Assembly: GCA_023078555.1 (NCBI GenBank)
Contig: CM041198.1
Coordinates: 6,142,924 to 6,206,923, forward strand
Origin: Ulva prolifera
Taxonomy: Eukaryota > Chlorophyta > Ulvophyceae > Ulvales > Ulvaceae
Direction: 5' to 3'
DNA length: 64,000 nucleotides
The notes beneath the pieces were generated by a model. The model saw nothing but the letters and a program-made list of their open reading frames with translations. It was not told where the DNA came from and did no database searches. The number at the start of each line of letters is the position of its first letter. The stretch's first letter is position 1. Below, one piece after another: positions 55,642-64,000 of this stretch. Position numbers and translations under genes: made by a program.

Positions 55642-57735
55642 ACGCACTTTTGCCGACATCCCAATACATTGCCGAGCCATTGCTGCTGTAGCATGCTGCG
55701 TCACAGCCATACTATGCGCCTCTGCCATCTGAGAGGGGGGATGCCACGCGACACATGGTGCCCACCCGCACAAACACGCATGTACACCCACATTGGTACA
55801 ACGTTCAACGGTACGTACTGCAGCAGCGGTGCATATACTACATTTTTGCCCGACTTGTCTTGCATCGGAACCACTAAAACGATTTTATTACTTTACACGT
55901 GCACGTACATATGTATGGCTCATACTGCCGTTGTGTCTCTGCTTTCGGTGTCGCCAATCATCCGGGGTTCATGCTAGCGCCAGGAGGCACCATGAGATCT
56001 GTGTAATGGTGGCCTGGGGCTGTTTGGGTTGCGTGCATGGCTGGGTCCACTAACGCCACACTCACCGGCCGCGATGCTGTTTTTGCATGCATGCGTGCAT
56101 GCGATGTGTGGCGGTAACGCTCGCCATTCCAGGCGCGATCTCCATATGTGAGCTGTTAAAACCTAAACATTGCATCAGTGAGCATAAATGTATTATCAAT
56201 TCGTTGTGCTGTCTCAATGCGTTGGAGTGCAAGCCATGACATCCGTACTGCGTGTGCGGGCGCACCGACATGATCATTGCGGCGTATCTGGTTGAACAGA
56301 GCGCCTGAAGTCTTCTACAATCTCTGTCTGTGGGTATTATTGTATAATGTGGTTTGAATCGTAGGCGGGTCTTTCACTCCCGGGTGGCGTCTAAGTGTTA
56401 GCAAGCAGCAGCCGCAGGCGTCATCGCCGCTGCTCAACTTCCGACATGCTCAATTGAAGTATGCTGCAAGGTGTGACGTTTGTTTATGTCTGACGGCGCT
56501 GTCGTGGACATCACTTCCTTGCGAAGGCGCCGAAGACGCAGCTGATGTGCCGATATCCATGGTCGAGGCGCACACATTGTTCTGTTCGAGATGGCACCTG
56601 CCACCAGTTTAGAACTACTTCGTATATCATATATGCTGTAGCTGTATGCTGTAGCTTTGGATATGTTGTAGCTTCGGATGTGCGATGGCGCCCCATCGCA
56701 TGAACCACGTTCACCTTGCTTGCAGAGCAGCTGCTTGAGGTGATTGCCGTCCGACTCCGTGTCTCAAACAAACTGACATTCTTAGAGTACGCGTAAGCAG
56801 TAATGTTACTTGGAGCCTATCTACGCTTGCTTCTCTGCTGCTCGATCGAGATCATTGTGGTGCGCCTGGCATTTGCGTGCACCATCGGTTGTTGACCAGG
56901 TGTGTTTTCGCAGGTCACGGGTATCAGCATCTTCCGGTATACCTACGTAGCCTACCTGAGGAACACACACTCACGTGGAAGTTATTTCGAGCCGGCCATG
57001 GGATCGTGACATCAAGCAAAACCGCATGGCATGGAGGTGGTGCGATCCTATACCAAGTGCTTCCATTGTGGAGAGCAAACATATGGAGTATGTTCTAGAT
57101 TGACTATGGTTGGACAGTACCGAACACTCTCGCGCGACTTGCATAAATCTCGGCGAACAAAGTTTACATGCACTGCTGCCATCGACAGTGACTTCGTGGC
57201 AACAAGCAGGCGCCCAAACATCGCATTTGTGTGTGCACACGTGCGTCCAAGTTTGACCTCGTTAGTACCCGCAGGGCGTCTATAAGCATGCATGGGATCA
57301 AAACTGTAAGACAAGGCAGCCAAAGGATTAAGAGGACCGGAATATGTCGACATCAGTGAGGGCTTAGAGAATTATCCGGCGCGTTCCTTGTTTGAGTGCG
57401 TTGTGTTGGGGTTGCAATCCTTCGAGTGTATACATGTATCATTTAGCTGCGTACGTGGTGCCTCCACGTGGTGTCCTGTCTCGCCTTGATAGCCGATGCA
57501 CATTGCATTTCCCAAGAGGCACGCGGAATACATCCGCACCATCGTAAGTTCGTTTAGTGTTCTTCTGCATGCCTGCTAGAGCGGGCAGTCCCGCACCGTT
57601 CGTTTTCAAGAGTCCGCGAGAGCGGATGGTGGAGCACCGTCCATTCGTAGTTACAAAAGAGTGAACGAGAGAAGAACAACACTGAAATTCTTAGTCGCCA
57701 CGCCGCGCATGGTTCGTCACATGCATGACTACTGG
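55642..57735. other. Interior of CACTA element C, no recognised gene
   Basis: No open frame is convincing. The composition is less GC-rich than the flanks, and no clear repeat is seen apart from degenerate GGTGGAGCACC-like hairpins near 57626. Confidence 0.4.
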
Positions 57736-58381
57736 AATGGTTGGTGCCCCACCAACCATTCCAGGGAGCCTGCATCGTGACATGCATGACTGCCCGAATG
57801 GTTGGTGGCCCACCAACCATTCCGGGGAGCCTGGATCATGACATATGTCATGCATATGCATGACTGCCCGAATGGTTGGTGGCCCACCAACCATTCTTGT
57901 GCGCCGCGCCGTGCATGGATGCTTACATGCATGACTTCCCGAATGGTTGGTGGCCCACCAACCATTCCGGGGAGCCTGCATCGTGACATGCATGACTGCC
58001 CGAATGGTTGGTGGCCCACCAACCATTCCGGGGAGCCTGGATCATGACATATGTCATGCATATGCATGACTGCCCGAATGGTTGGTGGCCCACCAACCAT
58101 TCCGGGGAGCCTGGATCATGACATATGTCATGCATATGCATGACTGCCCGAATGGTTGGTGGCCCACCAACCATTCTTGTGCGCCGCGCCGTGCATGGAT
58201 GCTTACATGCATGACTTCCCGAATGGTTGGTGGCCCACCAACCATTCCGGGGAGCCTGCATCGTGACATGCATGACTGCCCGAATGGTTGGTGGCCCACC
58301 AACCATTCCGGAGAGCCTGGATCATGACATATGTCATGCATATGCATGACTGCCCGAATGGTTGGTGGCCCACCAACCATT
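57736..58381. repeat. Array of ten 25-bp hairpins, right side of element C
   Basis: Palindromes with 12-base arms (AATGGTTGGTGG and complement) and one central base start at 57736, 57797, 57871, 57942, 58003, 58077, 58151, 58222, 58283 and 58357. The first has one arm mismatch. Spacers of 36-49 bp contain a second perfect palindrome, ATGACATATGTCAT, in several copies. The order of spacers repeats every 280 bp. Confidence 0.95.
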
Positions 58382-58430
58382 CTTGTGCGCCGCGCCCCAC
58401 ATTCCCTGACAGACCCATCTGATGTAGACG

Positions 58431-58751
58431 TTGTGCTACTGCAAAACAAACACATTGGGCAACAACGTACCAGTGCGCGTGAACGAGCGCAAGCCACTGA
58501 CACATCACCTATCCATGCAGTTGTCCAGAATCGGAGCGAGGACTGCTTACGGCGAGGGCACGATGAAGCCGGCCGCGCAGTGGGCACAAGAAGACGGACT
58601 GTATGTGGCTGACTACGAGTACTTCAAGAAATTCATCCTTGGCGCACTAAAAACGGAGGGGACAGCGGAATCTCCGTTGCATCCCACCCATAAGAGGAGC
58701 CAGAAGGTTGGCCTCGCGTTGCAGATTACCCGGAAGAAGTTTGTCGATTAG
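58431..58751 (+). CDS. Open frame in element C, possible captured exon
   Basis: About 107 codons. The C-terminal part looks protein-like (ADYEYFKKFILGALKTEG and HKRSQKVGLALQITRKKFVD). No family is recognised. Upstream sequence of another frame (DVDVVLLQNKHIGQQRTSA) could be a preceding exon. It could be the end of a gene fragment carried by the transposon. Confidence 0.25.
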   Translation: MCYCKTNTLGNNVPVRVNERKPLTHHLSMQLSRIGARTAYGEGTMKPAAQWAQEDGLYVADYEYFKKFILGALKTEGTAESPLHPTHKRSQKVGLALQITRKKFVD

Positions 58752-59611
58752 TTGTATACCAACGTGGGCTCGGAAAGAAACTGTACACATGCGGTGATCG
58801 TGATTAAATGTATGAGTGGAGTATATGACATGTTAGAGGTGGCACTACATGTGATCGTAGTATCATCGTTCCTTATGGACATGATGAGGGCACCCAAGGT
58901 GACGAGATATCAATGTAAGCAATGTCTATGATATGCCTATACAAGCCATGACCACCCCTGCCTACGAACTCGTGTGAACACATCAATAAATCTGTCTTGT
59001 TCCGCAATCACGGTGTACAGTTGATGACATGCTGCTTGTATATGCACTCGAAACTGCCTTTCCCGCAGGACCGTATGTCCTGTGCACTAATCGCGATTCT
59101 CTGTCGAAAACGTGGTGCACATGTTACAATAGAGTGAATGGGAGAGAACAAACATTGAGACCGAGTTGCATCCGAATCAACGGCAACCTACACGTGGCAC
59201 GCATGTAAAGAAGGCCTTGATGACCTCACCACTTACGTAATCTGTCTCCAGCACATCCGGGCAGAGAGTAACCTCTCACGAACCATCCTGTTCTTCCAGG
59301 CTTCCGCAAGGCTCTGCCGGAACGTTATCGGATCCGTAACCATTCCGAAATTTTAAGCATTCTTCCTCAAACAGTCCTCTGGAAGCATTGCGGATCCTTC
59401 GCACGTTCCGGCATCACTCCGGAAACGTTCCGGCGGAACCCCCACGTGGAGTGCCCGTTGAAACACCCCGTCCGGAACGCTCGCGGAACTTCCGTCCACA
59501 ATCCGGGCTGCCTTCCGGGCGCTCCGCCAACGGTCCTTTCGCCGTTCCGGGGGCTCCGCCACGCATCCGCCCCTCTTCCGCGAGCCGTCCTCGCACGTTC
59601 CTCACCACCAC
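58752..59611. other. Right end region of element C
   Basis: No gene. From about 59285 to the terminus it is dense in CCGGAAC/GTTCCGG words, the right subterminal repeat domain. Confidence 0.6.
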
Positions 59612-59629
59612 GTCACCATTCTCCTAGTG

Positions 59630-61925
59630 GGTGGCCATTTTCCAGATAGCAACGCCATTGGCGTGCAGCAAAAACAATGGCGCCCAGCTCTTTTTCAAAA
59701 GTGGCATGGTGGACCTCAGAGGAATTCATTTTTCGGCCTACCCATGCAATGGGATGCAGAGCTGCTTCATGGTCTTGCATCAAGACAGCTCCATAGGCAT
59801 AATCACTGGCATCTGTGTATACATGGAAGGGCTGGTTGAGATTGGGATGACGCAAGCCTGTGGCATTGATCAGAGCATGTTTGATGTCATTGAATGCTCG
59901 AGTGCATTGTTCAGTCCATGCGCTCTTGCCTTTGGCTTTCATGCGCTCGAGGAGTGGGGCAGCAAGGGTGGGAAATTTCGGAATAAATCTGCGAAAATAG
60001 CCAGCAAGACCCAAGAATGATCGGATGGTATTGGTTGACGATTTTAAATCAGCCTCAGGCCATTGTTGCAACACTGAAACCTTGTGTGGGTCTGGCTTCA
60101 CGGTATCTGCTGTAACAATATGTCCCAAGTATTTGACTTCTTGCATGGCAAATTGGCATTTGACAGCATTGCAGAAAAAGTTGTGTTCATGCAGCCTAGT
60201 CAACACACGATCAAGATTGATGGCATGATCCTCAGCAGTTCTGGAAATGATGATAATGTCATCGAGGTATGCAAGGCAAATCTTGCCAATCAGTCCACGC
60301 AAAACCACGTGCATTGCTTGTTGGAAAACACTCGGTGCATTGGTGAGACCGAATGGCATCACCGTCCATTCGTACAGGCCATCAGGGGTGCGGAATGCAG
60401 TTTTTGGCTGGGATGTCGGGGCCAGTCTGATCTGGTGATATCCAGAAGCAAGATCCAATGCAGAAAAGTATCTCTGGCCTTGCAATTTATCAAGCAAGGC
60501 ATCTATGCGTGGTAATGGGTATGTATTCTTTACTGTGTTCTCATTCAGGTAGCGGTAGTCGACACACAGTCTCAGTTTACCTCCGGGTTTGGGAGCAAAA
60601 AGGACGCTGCTTGCCCAAGGGGAGATGGACGGCTGAATCCAGCCCATGTCAAGCAAGTGTTGTACCTGCTTTTCCAGTTCAGAGTGTTCCAGTGGAGTCA
60701 ATCTGTACTGGCGGGCAGCACGTGGTCTGGTGCCAGGCAGATTCTCAATATTCATCTCAAAACCTAAGGCTGTGGTATTTGGGGGTGCAGGCCCGAGCGT
60801 GCCTCCGGACCTAGAATGTTTGTGTACTATCTCTTGAACACACTGTGGGATGGTGGCTACATCTTGCTGGATTGGTGCTGGTACTTGCTGCTGGGACAGA
60901 AAACCTTTCTTTTTCGACGCCGCACATACATGCATATCGCTGGAAGGCTCGACGCGTGCATGTGCTGGTTTGACATGCACCACGTACAGAGGCGACTTAC
61001 CACATTTAGCACGATTGACCATAGATTTCAGCTTACGGCTGGTGCATGCATACTCATCTGATGTTCCCTGTGAAGCAGGTGTGCGTTTGGGTATGTGCAC
61101 GACATGCTGCCAATCACGAGAATGCTTTCGGGGGCCAGCCTTACGGCCAGGCACGATGATGCGAATGTCCGGATCATCAAACTCGAGTTTCATGTGCGTG
61201 ACGGCAATCACATCAAGACCCAATAGCGCGTGATTGGGTGCATGCCACTCTGCAGCCGGCAAACTTGCTACCACAGTGTACGTGACATCGTGACGCTGGC
61301 GGCCTATGCTTGTGCATAATGTGACAGTACCGAGGCAGGGTGCTGCACTCCCAGAGATGCCATGCGACGTGGATGCGCTTTGGTGATATGGTATGGCATT
61401 GGCCTGTAGGAATTCTACTGTAATCATGCTGTGATTGGAGGCTGTGTCTACAAGCGCCTTCAAGCGGCTGCCTTTGATGTGGATGGGGACTGTGCAGATC
61501 AGATCGACAGCGTCAATTTTCTGACTAGCACAAGACATAGCAGATGTATTTAGGCTCTGCTGGTTGGACATCAATCGCAAAACATGGAACGTCTGGTGAC
61601 CTGGCACTGGGCGGCCGTCCGTATAGGACAACAATGCATTGGCTTTGTCGACTGTGCTGTAGCTGTGTCTGCTAGTGTACGGCACAAACGCATCACTATC
61701 AAACAAGCGGCCAGGGATGGCTACTGTGACATGGTGCCCATTCAGGTTGATGGCATGTAAATGTCTCAATGCTACGTGTGCCTCATCAGTGTATGGCAAG
61801 GTAACAACAATAGGGCAGGATAGCGTGGAAATATCGAATAATGACTTGTCAGCTGTGCTGAGTGAGGAAGGAAAAACAATGCCGTGGCCTGAGGCGTGGT
61901 CAGCCGCTAGTACAAAAGGCTCCAC
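59630..61925 (-). CDS. Gypsy pol, 5' part: protease, reverse transcriptase, RNase H start
   Basis: The retropepsin-like protease shows LVDTASNHSMI, a DTxS-type active site, and ALLGLDVI. The reverse transcriptase shows LCVDYRYLNENTVKNTYPLP, FSALDLASGYHQIRL, MPFGLTNAPSVFQQAM and the catalytic YLDDIII, then YLGHIV and the connection domain. RNase H begins at FHVYTDASDYAYGAVLMQDH. The motifs are canonical for Ty3/gypsy. The region meets CACTA element C at its downstream end. Part of a fossil element. Confidence 0.93.
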
Positions 61926-61964
61926 CGCCCAAGATGGGCAGCCAAGAGGCGGCTTGCCAGTTTC

Positions 61965-63905
61965 TCAACGGATATGGTTGCCAGGGGCACGTGCTCGTTT
62001 GTTCGGAGTCTGAGGGGTATCATCATACCGTTTGCGATTGCGGGGGCCCGCGGAATTTGGAGTGTTTGCCGCGCTCTGCGGCTGCGGCGGCGGGGGTGGT
62101 GGCGGCGGTAGCTCGTCGGCGGGCTCCACTGCCATCAGGCACTTGTTCTTGTTGGCAGGGTGTTGCGCCCAGGTTGCGAGTGCCTCCGGCGCAATGGAAC
62201 GCGCGGTAGGGCAGTCCGCGATGCGGTGGTACCTGTCGCTGTCAGGCATGGAGGAGGGGCAAATGCCGCAAACTCGCTTGCGGTGGTGGAAAGTTGCTTC
62301 CAAGAGGAATATCCCGACGGCCACGGGTGTGAATGGAAGGTAGTAAGGGAGCTCTTTACGGCAGGCTGCCGCAAGACCGTGGATGGTGAATGGCGCGTTG
62401 TGGTTGGCAACTTCAAACGCATACACATCTTTGATCCACTGTGGTACGGTGGGGCTGTCCATGGCATTATCGAGCCAGGCCTGCTTCTGTTGGAATGGAA
62501 GCTTACGGGCGTCCCGGAGGCCTGGTAAGCGCTCCCGGGTGACGCTGGAACATGGCGTAGATGGCTGCACATATGGTGAACGGTTGTTGGAAAATTGGCT
62601 GCGACTCTGGCCTGGTCTTTGGGTATTGGCATATGCCATGGCAATCTGCCGCTGGCCTCGTTTTGGTGCTGATGTGTGGGCTGGCATCTCACGGGTGGGG
62701 ATGGTATGGGTGCTGGTGGATGCAAAATCTACACCCTGGTAATGGTTGGCAGAGAATGTGGCAAAGCGCTTGGCTGTGTTGGCTGTCTCCTTGGCTGTGT
62801 TCAGCTTGTCCACACACCATGTGACAAATGCTATGGCATGTGAATTTGCGCGCTCGGTCGGCCATGTGTGGCTGTTCTCCAGATGTGTGGTCAATTTTTG
62901 CAGCAGGTCTGGTAGTGGCATGAACATTTTGACTGTGGCTGACAACTCTGAGGTGCACTCGGGGGACATGAGGTGCTGCAATTTGTCAAACAAGTTCCAT
63001 GCAAAATCTTGCAGGGACATTTTGCCAGGCAAGTCCACATAATCGAGAAAGATCAATTGATAATATATTCGGACATGATGCACCAAGTCATTGAAGCTGG
63101 AGGCTTTTCCAGCACGGTATTTGCTCCATGCTCCCTCGATATGCATTCTGAATTGCCCGTTGGTAAAGAAAAAGTCACGTATGGCATCCAGCCATTCACG
63201 AACGGTGCACTCAGGAGACATGGCTTTTTCTGTGGCAACCTGGTAGTGCATGGCATCACGAGTGAAACCCTTGGACAAATGTTTGATCACCTGGGCCTCA
63301 GATAGTTTCATGCATAAGACGCGGTTGTTCAAAACTTCGCACACGTAGTGATGCCACTTTCGCTCAGCGGATGCATCGCCGCGAACCGCATCAGACAAAG
63401 GAAAATGTATGGATGCGAAGAAATAATCAGCAGACCTAAACCAGGTTGCACTCGAGTCGTCTGTGAAGTTCGGGGTGTACGATGGCAGGCTCGACACGTG
63501 AGGCAGGGATGACAGTACCAGGTTCGATCGCACGATGCCGGCGTACTGCAGCGCGGGCGCTGCTGCCACCTGCGCGGATGTCGCGCGGAACAGCTGCTCC
63601 TCGAAGTAGTTCGCTGTAGTCCCAGGTAGGATAGACGCTGCTGTGTACATGGACCGTACGATCGGCTCAATGGCGCTGACGGCGAGGGTGGCGAGCTGCG
63701 ACACCATGGCCGCGGGGCTGGAGCTGGTGCTTCGTGCGCGATGCGACGTGACGCGCAGGGCGAGGGCAGCGAAGTCCAGGTGGGAGTGGTCCACGGGACA
63801 CTGTAGCCATACGGTTGCCCAGGCAGCAGCATCTGTAGAGAAGGAATATACGAAGTCCAGAATGGTGGCAGCGAGGGCGCCGCCAGTCCAGGTGTAGAAG
63901 GCCAT
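61965..63905 (-). CDS. Gypsy gag
   Basis: The first plausible ATG is at 63905 (MAFYTWTGG), about 646 residues. The central part resembles the retrotransposon gag fold (WLDAIRDFFFTNGQFRMHIEGAW-type core). The C-terminal part has a variant zinc knuckle, C-x2-C-x10-H-x4-C (CGICPSSMPD...HRIADC), a polyproline run and a basic tail (RNRKRYDD). Gag and pol are in different frames, as is common in Ty3/gypsy elements that use ribosomal frameshifting. Confidence 0.8.
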   Translation of the reverse strand: MAFYTWTGGALAATILDFVYSFSTDAAAWATVWLQCPVDHSHLDFAALALRVTSHRARSTSSSPAAMVSQLATLAVSAIEPIVRSMYTAASILPGTTANYFEEQLFRATSAQVAAAPALQYAGIVRSNLVLSSLPHVSSLPSYTPNFTDDSSATWFRSADYFFASIHFPLSDAVRGDASAERKWHHYVCEVLNNRVLCMKLSEAQVIKHLSKGFTRDAMHYQVATEKAMSPECTVREWLDAIRDFFFTNGQFRMHIEGAWSKYRAGKASSFNDLVHHVRIYYQLIFLDYVDLPGKMSLQDFAWNLFDKLQHLMSPECTSELSATVKMFMPLPDLLQKLTTHLENSHTWPTERANSHAIAFVTWCVDKLNTAKETANTAKRFATFSANHYQGVDFASTSTHTIPTREMPAHTSAPKRGQRQIAMAYANTQRPGQSRSQFSNNRSPYVQPSTPCSSVTRERLPGLRDARKLPFQQKQAWLDNAMDSPTVPQWIKDVYAFEVANHNAPFTIHGLAAACRKELPYYLPFTPVAVGIFLLEATFHHRKRVCGICPSSMPDSDRYHRIADCPTARSIAPEALATWAQHPANKNKCLMAVEPADELPPPPPPPPQPQSAANTPNSAGPRNRKRYDDTPQTPNKRARAPGNHIR

Positions 63906-64000
63906 CGCGCTGACGGAGAGAAGATCGCGCACGCAGCCCACAGGTGGACCCCAGTTGGAGGCGCAGGTTGTCGCAGTGGCTGCTCGCAGCTGCTCGCGCA
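63906..64000 (-). other. Gypsy leader, cut by window edge
   Basis: The sequence upstream of gag. The primer-binding site and 5' LTR would lie beyond 64000. Confidence 0.5.

Larger units (their letters stand above)
53306..59629. mobile_element. CACTA (En/Spm) element C, 6.3 kb, inside gypsy pol
   Basis: Perfect 18-bp terminal inverted repeats CACTAGGAGAATGGTGAC (53306-53323 and 59612-59629), flanked by GGT at 53303-53305 and 59630-59632, the 3-bp target duplication of the family. The first and last 300 bp are crowded with GGAACG/CGTTCC and GCGGAATG words, typical of subterminal binding repeats. Inside are hairpin repeats near both ends and a 94/100-bp satellite. No transposase is recognised. 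Its seven-base CACTAGG start matches element A but not element B. Confidence 0.95.
49528..64000 (-). mobile_element. Ty3/gypsy chromovirus fossil, runs off the right edge
   Basis: A minus-strand LTR retroelement with gag, protease, reverse transcriptase, RNase H, integrase and chromodomain in Ty3/gypsy order. The 5' LTR and primer site lie beyond the window. Within the window it is broken by one large insertion, the 6.3-kb CACTA element at 53306-59629. Elsewhere its reading frames are long and open, so it appears fairly young, and the CACTA insertion is younger still. LTR divergence cannot be judged because only one LTR is present. Confidence 0.9.

Noticed and set aside
55399-55977. 192-codon frame over the 94-bp array
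   Set aside because: Repeats whose unit length is not a multiple of three give the same peptide in different frames, so no selection on a protein is seen.
57736-58381. CRISPR array (25-bp repeats with 36-49 bp spacers)
   Set aside because: The spacers are themselves repeated with a 280-bp period, the host is a eukaryote, no cas gene is near, and the array lies at the end of a CACTA element.

Overview
The window is nuclear DNA of a eukaryote. Host-type and transposon genes are split by short introns, mostly GT-AG. There is a chromodomain Ty3/gypsy retroelement and several CACTA (En/Spm) DNA transposons, and nothing resembles a bacterial operon or an organelle gene. The ankyrin-repeat gene and the moderate, CATG/TGCA-rich composition would suit a microalga or other protist, but the sequence does not fix the taxon.

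Left half (about 2.0-39.0 kb): a head-to-tail triplication of a roughly 9-10 kb host segment. Unit 1 is 2004-21860, unit 2 is 24742-35663 and unit 3 is 35664 to about 39045, truncated. Units 1 and 2 carry a proline-rich, acidic-tailed protein gene (here 'gene X'), a convergent ankyrin-repeat gene and shared non-coding blocks. Unit 3 keeps only gene X and one block. Because the units are near-identical, uninterrupted sister copies show exactly where transposons landed: a 9.4-kb CACTA element in unit 1 (2849-12245), a 2.9-kb CACTA element at the unit 1/unit 2 junction (21861-24737), and a 1.8-kb element with long terminal inverted repeats and an 8-bp target duplication in unit 2 (31684-33502). 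Gene X differs by copy: copy 1 has an open frame and a TATA-type promoter, copy 2 has an open frame but has lost the promoter segment, and copy 3 has the promoter but an in-frame stop.

Right half (about 40-64 kb): a nest of mobile elements. A larger CACTA element supplies a TNP2-like transposase gene (3' exons at 47301-49015, minus strand) and a second multi-exon gene (41403-44368, minus). A minus-strand Ty3/gypsy chromovirus (3' end near 49.5-49.8 kb, running off the right edge) lies where the upstream part of the transposase gene should be. That retroelement is itself split in its RNase H region by a 6.3-kb CACTA element (53306-59629) with perfect 18-bp termini and a GGT target duplication.

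A recurring theme is that all the large tandem arrays lie in CACTA DNA: the 354/358-bp array (6374-10187), the 173-bp array (44613-47128), the 94/100-bp array (54490-55641) and the hairpin array (57736-58381). Each has a higher-order period (1424, 692, 288 and 280 bp). CACTA elements in this genome appear to carry and amplify satellite DNA. The first 2 kb holds a 38-base G run, two back-to-back perfect 24-bp palindromes and a TATA box before a small candidate gene.
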